From Pirellulales bacterium (GTDB lineage Bacteria; Planctomycetota; Planctomycetia; Pirellulales; Lacipirellulaceae): DNA of 64,000 nucleotides. The notes beneath the pieces were generated by a model. That model made no database searches, was not told the origin of the DNA, and worked only from the letters and a program-made list of their open reading frames with translations. Where the stretch lies: NCBI GenBank assembly GCA_022841705.1, contig JALHQZ010000002.1:1364001-1428000 (forward strand), read 5' to 3'. Both the position numbers and the translations under genes were made by a program. Below, piece by piece: positions 42,947 through 51,599 of the stretch; position 1 is the first letter of the stretch; each line of letters starts with the position of its first letter.

Positions 42947-44212
42947 TTATGCGGCGCGGCGGAGCGGCGCCAGTTCCACAGGCGCGATCACACGTGACCA
43001 ATCGCAATAGCTGGGCGATTGCGCGAGGCCCATTCGTTCTCGCAAGCGCCGCGTCCAGTGGGCGCCGAAGTTACTCTCGGAGTTGAACGTGACGAAGCGT
43101 TCGCCGCGCGGGGACAGGCGGAATCGGTCGGCCATCGCGAGCGATTGGCGTAAGGCGCGGGTTACATCGCCGAGGTCGTTGGGTTGGCAGGTAAGGCCGA
43201 GGTCGAAGGAATCGATCGCATTGCCGATCCAACCGCTGTCGGCGCCGAGCACGGGGCGTTCGGCGGCGGCGGCGGCGACCACCACGCTCGATGAATGCAG
43301 ATGCCGCGGATAAACGGCGGCCACCACGTCGGCCGCGTAGACCGCCGCATGAAATTCGCGCTGCGAGAGATAACGGTCCAAACACAAAATGCGGCCGGTG
43401 CGAAGTTCATCACCGCAGCGTGCTTCGAGCCACGCGCGAGTCGATGCATCGCACTTACCGGCGAGCACCAAGCGAACGGCGCCGCGCAGATCACCCAGCG
43501 CGCTGGCGAGAATGTCGATGCCTTTCCGCAGTTCAATCAACCCGGTCACCACAATGCAGCGGCCTTCTTCGGGGATACCCAGGAGCCGCCGGGCTTGTAA
43601 GCGGCTGAGGGGTTCGCTCAGCGCTACCGGCTCTGGCATCAGCTTCGCGCGCCGCGCGAGTTGCGGGCTATGTTGCTGCATGGTGTTCACCGCGCGCGGA
43701 TCGAGATGGAACACGCTGCTCCATGGGCCGCGGGCGAGGAGATTGAAGCTGATGCGTTGGCGCAATCGGGCTTGCCAATCGCGTGGCGGCAGCGCATAAC
43801 GGCCGCCGACGAGAAGTGTTTCTGCTTCAGCGCCGGTGGCTTCGAGTCGGCGTGAGAGTCCCGCGGGAAGAAACGCAATCCGCGCGAGCACGTTGCCGTA
43901 CGGGACGAAGACGTGGTCCGGCTTGGTTTCGATCAGCGCTTGCCGCAAGGCGGAGTACGCGGCTCTCGCGCCGGAGAGACCGGTGGTTCGCACTTTGCGA
44001 CCATCGTCATCGAGGCGAAAGCCACTCGTGATTTTCGTTGAATAGAATCCTTCAAGCCCGCGGAACTGCACGGCGAACTCTTGCGACTCGGCCGCTTGGC
44101 GACTGGTGGCCACCGTCACTTCGCACGGCAGGTTGGCAAGTTCGCGCACCACGCGCGCGGCATGGGCCAAGTTATGTCCCAAAAACTGCGGCTCGAAGAC
44201 CAATACCCGCAT
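42947..44212 (-). CDS. Glycosyltransferase, GT4-like
   Basis: This cytoplasmic protein of about 421 residues has the two-domain GT-B pattern. The N-terminal half begins MRVLVFEPQFLGHNLAHAA. The C-terminal group-1 nucleotide-sugar domain shows VTGLIELRKGIDIL, RLVLAGKCD, the acceptor-proximal region FHAAVYAADVVAAVYPR and the acidic end GADSGWIG. Donor and acceptor are unknown; surface polysaccharide is the usual context. The start is placed at 44212; eleven further open codons upstream lack family similarity. It is flanked by the BIME-like pair and the parS-like region. Confidence 0.8.
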   Translation of the reverse strand: MRVLVFEPQFLGHNLAHAARVVRELANLPCEVTVATSRQAAESQEFAVQFRGLEGFYSTKITSGFRLDDDGRKVRTTGLSGARAAYSALRQALIETKPDHVFVPYGNVLARIAFLPAGLSRRLEATGAEAETLLVGGRYALPPRDWQARLRQRISFNLLARGPWSSVFHLDPRAVNTMQQHSPQLARRAKLMPEPVALSEPLSRLQARRLLGIPEEGRCIVVTGLIELRKGIDILASALGDLRGAVRLVLAGKCDASTRAWLEARCGDELRTGRILCLDRYLSQREFHAAVYAADVVAAVYPRHLHSSSVVVAAAAAERPVLGADSGWIGNAIDSFDLGLTCQPNDLGDVTRALRQSLAMADRFRLSPRGERFVTFNSESNFGAHWTRRLRERMGLAQSPSYCDWSRVIAPVELAPLRRAA

Positions 44213-44309
44213 GATAGCACCCACACACGCTAGCACCCGCGCCAAAGCGGCGCACCGGCAGGGTGGGGAAGATAGCAGCCGCGGCGCGGGGGGAAAAGGT
44301 CATTTGAGT

Positions 44310-44347
44310 CCGCCGTGAATTGTTTCACGTGAAACAATTGACGGCGG
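44310..44347. promoter_or_regulatory. parS-like 38-bp palindrome with consensus core
   Basis: The core TGTTTCACGTGAAACA (44321-44336) is identical to the general parS consensus bound by ParB. The palindrome extends to 38 bp with one mismatched pair, and its outer CCGCCGT/ACGGCGG match those of 4699-4736. It lies in the tandem, non-divergent gap between a glycosyltransferase and the ELWxxDGT gene, so a promoter operator role is less likely here. Confidence 0.85.
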
Positions 44348-44413
44348 GCACATTACAAATGTTGGGTGGCTACAAAAGTCTCTTGACAAACCCTGCTTGA
44401 GGGGGGTGGCTAC
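44321..44413 (-). repeat. 93-bp repeat containing the parS-like core (copy B)
   Basis: The reverse complement aligns without gaps to 4561-4653. It carries two TTGTCAAG-to-GTAGCCACC units if the DNA just beyond 44413 is included. Its outer end, GTAGCCACC, overlaps the TAG stop codon of the ELWxxDGT gene (44410-44412). Confidence 0.75.
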
Positions 44414-47400
44414 AATTTGGCCTTGACAACTGTTTTTGCGGGCGGAGATTTGCGGGGTGGGGATTTGGCGACGGGTTTGAGGGTGATGGGTTCGGCTTCG
44501 CCGAGGTCCGCGAAGGCCCAATCGCGGGCGAGGTCGTCGCGCGCGGTGAGGAGGTCGGTTTGAGTGGAAGAGGAACCTGCGCTGACAATCGGCGCTGATG
44601 TCGATGCGCTCGCGGCTGCCACGATGGCAACCGGCGATGTTGGGGCAACGAAAGGCGCGCGGCGCTGTGGTGAGGCGCCAATCGGTACGTGACCGGTCGG
44701 CGATTGATAGTTCGATCGCCAGATGACGTAGTCGGCGGCGTCGATGACGCCGTTATTGTTGCCATCGGCGGCGAGGTTGGTGGCGGAGCCAAAGCTGCTA
44801 AGCCAGAGGTCGTAGTCGGCGGTAGTGATGGAGTTGTCGCGGTTGTAATCGCCGGGGAGCGCAGGTGGAGTGGCCAAACTTGCGGTCCAAATACCTTGAT
44901 AGATGTCTGGCGCCGCGGCAGCGACAACCAACACATCATCGACGACGGCGATTTGCACCGGATTACCCGAGCGCGCGCCGAGGATAAAGTCCTGCGCGAG
45001 AACTGTCCCCGCTTCGGTTCCGTTGCTTGTCCATAGCTCACGGCCGTGCTGACCGTCGTTGGCAGTAAAGTACAATGTCCCGCGCACATTCACGAGGTTG
45101 CTGACGCCTGCACTCTCAATCCCTGGCAGAATGTCCTTAACTTGATGCGTGCCGGCTGAAGTGCCGTCGCTAGTCCAGAGTTCAATGCCACCAGCGCCGC
45201 CATTAGCTGTAAAGAACAATCGGTCTCCCACGGTGTAATAATTACCCGGAACGGGACCTGAAGAGCCTTGACTGGTCAGCGTTAAAACCAGCCGCGTACT
45301 CGCCTCCGTTCCATCACTTGTCCAAAGTTCGAAATTGGCAGAACTCTGTTTGACCGTGAAGAAGAGTGTGCCCGCGACATTCGTCAAATTCTTGGGAAAC
45401 GAATTGAAAGCGTCCGGCACGATGTCTTTCACGCGCACCGTGCCCGCCTCGGTTCCATCGCTCCGCCAAAGCTCCTCACCACCAAGCGCGTCTCTCGCAC
45501 TGAAAAACAACTCGCCATTAACATTAGTCAGGAATCGTGGGAGTGAGGATTGTAGCCCGGAGGTGTTGGTAAAGATATCTTTGACGCGGGCGGTACCCAC
45601 CTCTGTTCCATCGCTTTTCCACAACTCTTCACCCGTTACGCCATCGTTGGCCGAAAAATAGAGGACGCCTCCCACGTTAGTGAGATAGGAGGGATCCGAG
45701 CCTGCCGCGCCCGGACGAATCGCCTTGACGGGGGCGGTTCCTGCCTGGGTTCCATCGCTTTTCCACAATTCGCGGCCGCCTGCTTCATCAACACCGGTGA
45801 AGAACAACGTTGTACCCACCGCCGTGAGCGATTGAAGTTCGCGCGGCGTCACAAAACCGGGAGCGCTGAAGTCGCTGTTCACCAGCACCGTTCCCGCAGC
45901 TGTTCCATCGCTCTTCCACAATTCGCGGCCGAACAAACCTGGCGCCGTGAAGTACAGAGTTCCCGCGACATTTGTTAGGTCGCTCGGCGCAAACTCGGGG
46001 CGTTGGCCTCCGAGATCGTTGACGCGTTTTGTTCCGGCAGCTGTCCCATCGCTCTTCCACAAGCGGGCGCCGCTCGTCCCCTCAGTCGCGCTGAAGTAGA
46101 GTGTCCCACTGACGTTGGTGAAGCTCTGGAGAGTTGAGAGCCCTGGGTTGATGTCTTTCACCAGAGACATGTTCGCCGTGGGTCCGGCGACTTTAAACAG
46201 CTCGATTCCCACGGCCTCCGTGGCAGCAGAGAAGTACAGGGTCCCAGCTCCATTTGTCAGCAGTCTGGGGTAACCCAATCCGAAACCGTTGTTGATTGCC
46301 GGCAAACGAACCGTGCCGTTGGTCGTGCCGTTACTTCGCCAAAGTTGTCGGGCATTCACGGCATCGATGGCCACAAAGTAAAGCACGCCTGCGACATCCG
46401 TGAGGTTGAACGGACTCGATCCGAACGACCCACTATAAATGTCTCTTACGCGAGACGTCCCCAGCGCTGTGCCATCGCTCCTCCAGAGTTCGTTCCCTCG
46501 AACTCCATCGTTCGCAGTGAAATAGAAAATTGAACCGATTGCCAAACTTTCACTATTTGCGAAGTAAGTGATTCCCCGGCTACCGACAAAAATATCGAGT
46601 ACCAGCACCGTTCCGGCTTCGGTCCCATCGCTCTTCCACAGCTCATCACCCGTCGCACCATCGTTGGCGATAAAGAACAGCGCGCCGTTAACGTTTGTCA
46701 ATCGAGTGGGCGAAGATCCGGCGCTTCCATTGCGAATATCACGCACGCGGACGGTTCCGCTCTCGGTTCCGTCGCTGTGCCACAGTTCTCGGCCACTTAG
46801 GCCATCGGAAGCCGTAAAGTAGAGAGTTCCCGAGGAGTTCGTTAGGCTATCGGGGTTGGAGCCTTCGGCGCCAACAAGGATGTCTTTCACTCGGACTGTT
46901 CCAACTTCAGATCCATCGCTCTTCCACAATTCCCTTCCGCTCGTGCCGTCATCCGCGACAAAGTACAGTGTACCGCCGACGTTGGTGAGCTGAGCGATTG
47001 CTGAACTCGGCGCACCGCTGTTCACATCTTTCACACGAACGGTGCCAACATCGGACCCATCGCTCCGCCAAAGTTCAACGCCGCCGACTCCGTCATTCGC
47101 TGTGAAATAGAGCACGCCGCCAACATTGATGAGGTTGTCGGGAAGCGAGTCCTCCGCACCAACGCGGATGTTCTTAACCAGAACCGTTCCCGCAGCCGTG
47201 CCATCGCTTTTCCACAGTTCGGCGCCATGAACGCCATCGTTCGCCGTGAAGAACAGGAGGCCACCAACGTTTGTTAGTTCGCTGGGATTGGCACCCTGCA
47301 GTGCGGGATTCGGCAGCGACACCACGCGGACGGTTCCCTGCGCCGTACCATCCGTTTTCCAAAGCTGGCGGCCACTCAGTCCATCGTTGGCCGTGAAAAA

Positions 47401-47565
47401 GAGAGTCGCTCCAACTTGGGTAAAATCCATCGGCGAGGAGTTGGCGTCACCCATCGGTGGTGAGATGACTTTTAGCAATTCGAAATCCCCCGCGAGCATC
47501 GCCCGCTCTTCCAACCGCTCAACGCGCAGCTTCCGGCTTTGGCCGTCATGATTAGGGCGGGGCAT
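44410..47565 (-). CDS. ELWxxDGT-repeat secreted protein with dockerin-like C-terminus
   Basis: This 1,051-residue protein begins with RKLRVERLEERAMLAGD, a variant of the planctomycete LEPR-xLL N-terminal signature. About 17 repeats of 46-50 residues carry ELWKSDGTAAGT-like cores and LYFTANDG strands, the ELWxxDGT repeat expected to form beta-propeller blades. Near the C-terminus, GDYNRDNSITTADYDLW and AADGNNNGVIDAADYVIW are the two calcium-loop halves of a dockerin-type domain. A Pro/Lys-rich basic tail (SPPRKSPPAKTVVKAKL) follows. It is probably exported and attached through dockerin interactions. No signal peptide is obvious apart from the LEPR-type segment. Confidence 0.85.
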   Translation of the reverse strand: MPRPNHDGQSRKLRVERLEERAMLAGDFELLKVISPPMGDANSSPMDFTQVGATLFFTANDGLSGRQLWKTDGTAQGTVRVVSLPNPALQGANPSELTNVGGLLFFTANDGVHGAELWKSDGTAAGTVLVKNIRVGAEDSLPDNLINVGGVLYFTANDGVGGVELWRSDGSDVGTVRVKDVNSGAPSSAIAQLTNVGGTLYFVADDGTSGRELWKSDGSEVGTVRVKDILVGAEGSNPDSLTNSSGTLYFTASDGLSGRELWHSDGTESGTVRVRDIRNGSAGSSPTRLTNVNGALFFIANDGATGDELWKSDGTEAGTVLVLDIFVGSRGITYFANSESLAIGSIFYFTANDGVRGNELWRSDGTALGTSRVRDIYSGSFGSSPFNLTDVAGVLYFVAIDAVNARQLWRSNGTTNGTVRLPAINNGFGLGYPRLLTNGAGTLYFSAATEAVGIELFKVAGPTANMSLVKDINPGLSTLQSFTNVSGTLYFSATEGTSGARLWKSDGTAAGTKRVNDLGGQRPEFAPSDLTNVAGTLYFTAPGLFGRELWKSDGTAAGTVLVNSDFSAPGFVTPRELQSLTAVGTTLFFTGVDEAGGRELWKSDGTQAGTAPVKAIRPGAAGSDPSYLTNVGGVLYFSANDGVTGEELWKSDGTEVGTARVKDIFTNTSGLQSSLPRFLTNVNGELFFSARDALGGEELWRSDGTEAGTVRVKDIVPDAFNSFPKNLTNVAGTLFFTVKQSSANFELWTSDGTEASTRLVLTLTSQGSSGPVPGNYYTVGDRLFFTANGGAGGIELWTSDGTSAGTHQVKDILPGIESAGVSNLVNVRGTLYFTANDGQHGRELWTSNGTEAGTVLAQDFILGARSGNPVQIAVVDDVLVVAAAAPDIYQGIWTASLATPPALPGDYNRDNSITTADYDLWLSSFGSATNLAADGNNNGVIDAADYVIWRSNYQSPTGHVPIGASPQRRAPFVAPTSPVAIVAAASASTSAPIVSAGSSSTQTDLLTARDDLARDWAFADLGEAEPITLKPVAKSPPRKSPPAKTVVKAKL

Positions 47566-47659
47566 GATCGAGGGCGCTCACGAAAGAGTTTCGCCGCGCG
47601 GGCCGGCGGAGAGGGACCGACAAGACCTCTTCATGCTAACCCTGTGGTGGGGGTGGGGC

Positions 47660-47700
47660 AAGCAGGAAAAGAGTGGGCAGAGGGCAGAAGGCAGGAAGAA
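47660..47700. repeat. G-rich heptamer array upstream of the ELWxxDGT gene
   Basis: GGGCAGA GGGCAGA words with a 7-bp step occupy 47675-47690. No complementary arm is seen nearby. The word is the same as in the arrays at 7261 and 56221. Confidence 0.55.
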
Positions 47701-47743
47701 TCGCCCGGCGGGGCAGTGAAGGACTGGAAAGTCTGACCCACCA

Positions 47744-47773
47744 GAAAAAAAGGCGGCCCGATGGGCCGCCCTT
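47744..47773 (-). terminator. Intrinsic terminator of the ribosomal cluster
   Basis: On the - strand, GGCGGCCC and GGGCCGCC pair across a three-base loop and are followed directly by seven T residues. It lies about 25 bases after rplQ and is the clearest rho-independent terminator in the window. Confidence 0.95.
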
Positions 47774-47797
47774 TGGAAGAGATCAACGCATAACGAA

Positions 47798-48385
47798 CTA
47801 TGTCGCGGCGCCTTCGAAGGTGGGCTTTTGGGCCTTCTTCGCGACGCGGTCGTTCTTGCCGACGAACTCGAGGATGGCGCGGTCGCCAGCGTCGCCGAGG
47901 CGCGGTTTGGCGAGCTTGAGGATGCGGGTGTAACCACCCGGTCGATCAACGAAACGGGGGGCGATTTCGTCGAACAAGACGATGACTGCTTTCTTATCAC
48001 CCAAGAGTTGGATGCAGCGGCGGCGGGCGGCGACGACCGGGGCAATCGCGGCGTTCCACTTTTTCCACGCTTCGCTCTTGCGCCACGTCTTCCATTCGTC
48101 GCTGCCGCGCTTGGCGTCGGTCGCGAAGGCGCTGGCGGCTTCTTGCGCAGGGATCGACTTCTTCGCCACGGTGATGCACTTCTCCACCAGCGGACGAACT
48201 TCTTTCGCTTTGGCCAAGGTGGTGGTGATGCGACCTTTCACTTTGGGTGCGGCGTCGAGCGCGATGAAGCGCAGGTCGTCGGTGTCCCGCTCGGTGAGGA
48301 TCAGGCCACAGGCGAGGCTCCGGAGCAGGGCGCGTTGGTGGTTCGGATTGCGGCCGAGCTTACGGCCAGTACGACGGTGACGCAT
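47798..48385 (-). CDS. rplQ: 50S ribosomal protein L17 with insertion
   Basis: This 195-residue protein has the canonical start MRHRRTGRKLGRNPNHQRALLRS (split here by the reading) and a canonical C-terminal GGYTRILKLAKPRLGDAGD. Between them lies an extra Lys/Trp/Ala-rich stretch of roughly 55 residues (about 85-140, SDEWKTWRKSEAWKKW), making it much longer than the usual 115-130. L17 sits at the polypeptide exit side of the large subunit. It is the last gene of the cluster, after rpoA, and ends at a strong terminator. Confidence 0.95.
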   Translation of the reverse strand: MRHRRTGRKLGRNPNHQRALLRSLACGLILTERDTDDLRFIALDAAPKVKGRITTTLAKAKEVRPLVEKCITVAKKSIPAQEAASAFATDAKRGSDEWKTWRKSEAWKKWNAAIAPVVAARRRCIQLLGDKKAVIVLFDEIAPRFVDRPGGYTRILKLAKPRLGDAGDRAILEFVGKNDRVAKKAQKPTFEGAAT

Positions 48386-48442
48386 GGGAGGGTCGCCAGT
48401 TAGTTAAGTGAGTATTGAGTTGATGGTTTTTATTTACCGCTT

Positions 48443-48472
48443 GCTCCCCTCCTCTTGGATGGGGAGGGGAAC
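48443..48472. repeat. Hairpin between rpoA and rplQ
   Basis: CTCCCCTCC pairs with GGGGAGGGG around a short loop. It resembles the stem-loop between pstB and phoU at 11008-11042. Confidence 0.45.
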
Positions 48473-48475
48473 ATC

Positions 48476-49468
48476 TTAAACTCCAGCGGGAACTCGCATC
48501 CCGAGGTGCATCCCCAAGTCGCGAAGCTTCTCTTGCACTTCGGTGAGCGTTGTTTCGCCGAAGTTGCGGACTTCGAGGAGTTGGTCTTCGCTCTTGGTCA
48601 CGAGGTCGCGGACGGTGAGGATGTTCTCGCTTTCGAGGCAGTTGCTGGCGCGGACCGACAGCTTGAGCTCGGAGATCGGCAGCGAGAGTTTGCCTTCGAG
48701 GCCAGTGTCGAGGCCGGTCATCATCGGCGTGGCGGCGCGGGCCGGGCTGCGAACTTGCGGGCCGAGCTCCGAGTACTGGACGAAGGGGTTGAGGTGCTTG
48801 CGGAGAATCTTGGCCGCTTCGACCATCGCCATTTCGGGACCTACCGAGCCATCGGTCCAGATTTCGAGGGTCAGCTTGTCGTAGTTCGTCTTTTGGCCGA
48901 CGCGGGTTTCATCCACTTGGTACCGCACGCGGGTGACGGGGCTGTAGATGGCGTCGACCGGGATGATGCCGATCTCTTGCGAGCTTTCGCTATGCTCGGT
49001 AGCCGAGACGTAGCCACGGCCGTTTTCGACGACCATTTCCATCACGAACGGCACGTCGGCGGTGAGGGTGGCCAGCACGTGGTCCTTGTTGATGATTTCG
49101 ACGGTGTCATCGGTGACGATGTCGCTCGCCTTGATGACGCCAGCGGTGTGGCGTTCGACGCGCAGCACCTTGGTGCTATCGGTGTAGTTCTTCACCACCA
49201 GGGCTTTAACGTTCAGCACGATGTCAGTGACATCATCCAGGACGCCGGTGATGGTGGTGAACTCGTGCTGAGCGTTATGAATTTTGATCTGCGTAACCGC
49301 GCTCCCTTCAAGGCTGGAGAGCAGGATCCGCCGCAGGCCGTTGCCCACGGTGGTGCCGAAGCCGCGCTGGAAGGGCTCGGCGATGAACTTGCCGTAGGTG
49401 GGCGAGAGCGTTTCTTGCTCGCAGAGCACCAGGCTGGGGAGTTCCAAACCACGCCAACGAATATGCAT
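48476..49468 (-). CDS. rpoA: RNA polymerase alpha subunit
   Basis: This 330-residue protein has an N-terminal dimerisation domain with [22 protein letters not shown] and the flexible linker. The C-terminal domain (about 250-325) has [16 protein letters not shown] and [13 protein letters not shown], which binds UP elements and activators. Length is normal (about 310-340). A real Shine-Dalgarno sequence, GGAG, lies about six bases before the ATG, in contrast to most genes nearby. It is placed between rpsD and rplQ as in the alpha operon. Confidence 0.97.
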   Translation of the reverse strand: MHIRWRGLELPSLVLCEQETLSPTYGKFIAEPFQRGFGTTVGNGLRRILLSSLEGSAVTQIKIHNAQHEFTTITGVLDDVTDIVLNVKALVVKNYTDSTKVLRVERHTAGVIKASDIVTDDTVEIINKDHVLATLTADVPFVMEMVVENGRGYVSATEHSESSQEIGIIPVDAIYSPVTRVRYQVDETRVGQKTNYDKLTLEIWTDGSVGPEMAMVEAAKILRKHLNPFVQYSELGPQVRSPARAATPMMTGLDTGLEGKLSLPISELKLSVRASNCLESENILTVRDLVTKSEDQLLEVRNFGETTLTEVQEKLRDLGMHLGMRVPAGV

Positions 49469-49511
49469 TGTGTTCTCCGCTTGGGGCCGAAGGTCGGGGT
49501 GATGTTGGTTT

Positions 49512-49538
49512 GTAGGAGGCCTTGGAGAGGCCTCCTAC
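49512..49538. repeat. GTAG-headed hairpin (AGGAGGCCT family)
   Basis: GTAGGAGGCCT and AGGCCTCCTAC pair around a five-base loop. The inner 23 bases are identical to the reverse complement of 54719-54741. It lies between rpsD and rpoA. Confidence 0.65.
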
Positions 49539-49554
49539 ATCGGGATCGCGTGAA

Positions 49555-50181
49555 TTAGCGCGAGCACAATTCGACGATCAGTTGCATTTGGACATTCATC
49601 TGGCAATCTTCTTTGCCGGGGAGGCGGCCGACGATGCCTTCGGGAATGAGGCTTTCGGTGACGGCCAGGTAGTCTGGCACGTCGCGGCGGCTTTCGCTTT
49701 GGGCGGCGCGGACGGCGTCGAGGCTCTTGGCCCGATTCTTCACACGGATCACATCGCCAGCGCGAACTTGGTAGCTGGGGACGTCAACCCGCTTGCCGTT
49801 AACGGTAATGTGGCCATGGTTGATGAGCTGCCGGGCGGCGTTGCGGCTCAGCCCGAAGCCAAGGCGATGCACCACGTTATCGAGCCGGCGCTCGAGCAGG
49901 CTGAGCAGCACGTCGCCAGTGTTGCCCTTGGAGCTTTCGGCCATTTCAAAGTACTTGCGAAATTGCCGTTCGAGCACGCCGTAGGTGTGCTTGAGCTTTT
50001 GCTTTTCGCGGAGGCGGGCGCCGTAGTCGGTCAGCTTGCCGCGGCGGGCTTGCTGCATGCCGGGCGGAGTGTCGCGGCGCTCAAAGGCGCACTTCGAGGT
50101 ATCGCAGCGGTTCCCCTTGAGGAACAGCTTCGCGCCATCGCGGCGGCAGAGTCGGCAAACGGGTCCAGTGTAACGAGCCAT
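49555..50181 (-). CDS. rpsD: 30S ribosomal protein S4
   Basis: This 208-residue protein is a primary 16S rRNA binder that nucleates small-subunit assembly. The N-terminus carries four cysteines (9, 12, 26, 31) of the zinc-binding S4 form. An S4 RNA-binding domain follows (RLDNVVHRLGFGLSRNAARQ, INHGHITVNGKRV). The start codon is preceded by ACTGACA-type heptamer words, not a Shine-Dalgarno sequence. Order rpsK-rpsD-rpoA is standard. Confidence 0.97.
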   Translation of the reverse strand: MARYTGPVCRLCRRDGAKLFLKGNRCDTSKCAFERRDTPPGMQQARRGKLTDYGARLREKQKLKHTYGVLERQFRKYFEMAESSKGNTGDVLLSLLERRLDNVVHRLGFGLSRNAARQLINHGHITVNGKRVDVPSYQVRAGDVIRVKNRAKSLDAVRAAQSESRRDVPDYLAVTESLIPEGIVGRLPGKEDCQMNVQMQLIVELCSR

Positions 50182-50185
50182 TTTT

Positions 50186-50261
50186 GGTTAGTTGTCAGTT
50201 GTCAGTAGTTAGTTGTTAAGCAACCGGACGCTAGCCACCCAGAGGGTATCCGGCGGCTGAT
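50186..50261. repeat. Heptamer array and hairpin in rpsK-rpsD spacer
   Basis: GTTAGTT GTCAGTT words step by 7 bp at 50187-50218 next to the rpsD start. At 50222-50261, CCGGACGCTAGC and CCGGCGGCTGAT share words with the hairpin at 21771-21828. Confidence 0.65.
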
Positions 50262-50272
50262 AAGCCAATCGA

Positions 50273-50674
50273 CTACACGCGGCGCTTCTTGCGGGGGCGG
50301 CAGCCGTTGTGGGGGAGCGGGGTGACGTCTTCGATGGTTTTCACTTTGAGGCCGGCGGCTTCGAGGGCGGTGATGGCGCTTTCGCGGCCGGAGCCGGGGC
50401 CCTTCACGCGGACTTCAACATCCTTTAAGCCGTACTTCTTGGCGGCTTCGGCAGCCTTCTGCGCGGCGCACTGGCCGGCGAAGGGCGTGCTCTTACGGCT
50501 GCCCTTAAAACCGCTGGTGCCACTGGAGGCCCAGCAGAGTGTGTCGCCCTTGCCGTCGGTAATGGTGACCATGGTGTTGTTGAACGTGCTGGTGATGTGC
50601 GCGACACCACTAGAGACGCTGCGTTTGGTCTTCTTCTTCGCGGGGGCGTTGCTGGAGGCGGAGGCTTTGGCCAT
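50273..50674 (-). CDS. rpsK: 30S ribosomal protein S11
   Basis: This 133-residue protein of the platform of the small subunit contacts mRNA near the E site. Typical stretches are [44 protein letters not shown] and [16 protein letters not shown]. The N-terminus is a short Lys-rich extension. It lies after rpsM and before rpsD. The ATG is preceded by a C-rich heptamer array. Confidence 0.97.
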   Translation of the reverse strand: MAKASASSNAPAKKKTKRSVSSGVAHITSTFNNTMVTITDGKGDTLCWASSGTSGFKGSRKSTPFAGQCAAQKAAEAAKKYGLKDVEVRVKGPGSGRESAITALEAAGLKVKTIEDVTPLPHNGCRPRKKRRV

Positions 50675-50714
50675 GAAAGAGCTGTTGGCTGGAGGCTATG
50701 TGCTGTGAGCTAGG
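50675..50714. repeat. Heptamer array before rpsK
   Basis: On the coding (-) strand AGCTCAC AGCACAT-type words with a 7-bp step run to within a few bases of the rpsK ATG. No complementary arm is clear in this spacer. Confidence 0.6.
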
Positions 50715-50781
50715 GAAATATGAGCCCCCGACGTGAGTCGCGGGGTCGAATGAATTGGTTGATGGAAAATAATCAGCGCGA

Positions 50782-51165
50782 CTACCGCAGGTCCTTCACG
50801 CCCTTCTTGCCGGCGACGGTTTTCTTGGGGCCTTTGCGGGTGCGGGCGTTGGTGCGGGTGCGCTGGCCGCGGACCGGCAGGCCGCGGCGATGGCGGATGC
50901 CGCGGTAGCAGGCGATGTCCCGCAGGCGCGAAATGTTTTGGCTGACTTGGCGACGAAGTTGGCCTTCGACGATGTAGTCTTTGTCCAACAGCGCGGCCAA
51001 GCGGGCGACTTCGTCTTCACCCAACTCGCGAGCGCGAACCGTGGGGTCGATGCCCGCCTTATGGCAGAGCTCGCGCGCGGTTTGCGGACCAACGCCGTAC
51101 AGGTAAGTCAACGAGATCACCGTTTGGCGATCCGGCGGAATATCGACACCAAGGAGACGGGGCAT
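50782..51165 (-). CDS. rpsM: 30S ribosomal protein S13
   Basis: This 127-residue head protein of the small subunit contacts the large subunit and P-site tRNA. Recognisable parts are MPRLLGVDIPPDRQTVISL, the helix-turn-helix-like YGVGPQTARELC, LRRQVSQNISRLRDIACYRG and the basic tail RGQRTRTNARTRKGPKKT. Length is normal. rpmJ lies just upstream and rpsK downstream in the same operon. Confidence 0.97.
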   Translation of the reverse strand: MPRLLGVDIPPDRQTVISLTYLYGVGPQTARELCHKAGIDPTVRARELGEDEVARLAALLDKDYIVEGQLRRQVSQNISRLRDIACYRGIRHRRGLPVRGQRTRTNARTRKGPKKTVAGKKGVKDLR

Positions 51166-51250
51166 GGGGAGGAAGGGGGATTTAGGTCTTGGAAATTGGG
51201 ATTTGGTGAAGTGATCGGTGATCGGGGTGGTTGTTACCGATCACCCTTCA
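51166..51250. repeat. Heptamer arrays between rpmJ and rpsM
   Basis: GGATTTAGGTCTTGG-type and GTGATCG GTGATCG words (7-bp step) lie at 51178-51225. A short complementary arm CCGATCACCCTTCAC (51237-51251) touches the rpmJ stop codon. The left part abuts the rpsM ATG. Confidence 0.65.
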
Positions 51251-51364
51251 CTAGCCTTGCCGTTGCTTGTGGCGCGGGTTGGCGCAGACCACCACGACGG
51301 TGCCTTTGCGGCGAACCACCTTGCATTTGTCGCAAATACGTTTGACGCTCGCGCGAACTTTCAT
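51251..51364 (-). CDS. rpmJ: 50S ribosomal protein L36
   Basis: The 37-residue protein beginning [17 protein letters not shown] is the classic L36. The zinc ribbon ligands C11, C14, C27 and H32 are all present. It is too short to appear in most ORF calls. It stands between map and rpsM; the initiation factor gene infA that often precedes it is absent from the 235-base gap upstream. Confidence 0.95.
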   Translation of the reverse strand: MKVRASVKRICDKCKVVRRKGTVVVVCANPRHKQRQG

Positions 51365-51406
51365 CGCAGGGCCTGCTATTGAATTGGGGCCGCGGACGGA
51401 GGAAAG

Positions 51407-51599
51407 GTCGCCCGGGCGAAGTCTGGAAGCTGTGGGGGAATCTGGAAGTATACGGCTTTTGGCCCGCGGGTTGCAAGGGAGGGGAGAGTCTGGAGTTCGG
51501 AGACGGGAGGAAGCCGGGAAAGTGTCGTTTTCAGCCCGTTTTCGCAGGGCTCATGGGCAACATTCCCCGTCCGTCCTCCAGACTCCCCTCTCCAGACTT
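51407..51599. repeat. Inverted heptamer arrays between map and rpmJ
   Basis: AGTCTGG AGTTCGG words with a 7-bp step (51487-51514) face CCTCCAG ACTCCCC words (51575-51599). A further AGTCTGG-like run lies at 51419-51445. No open frame for IF-1 exists here. Confidence 0.65.

Noticed and set aside
44374..44416. + strand promoter TTGACA ... TACAAT
   Set aside because: The spacing is 22 bp and it would read into the end of a - strand gene; the words belong to the 93-bp repeat.
48455..49558. + strand frame opposite rpoA
   Set aside because: It lies entirely over the conserved alpha subunit gene and its spacers; no motif.
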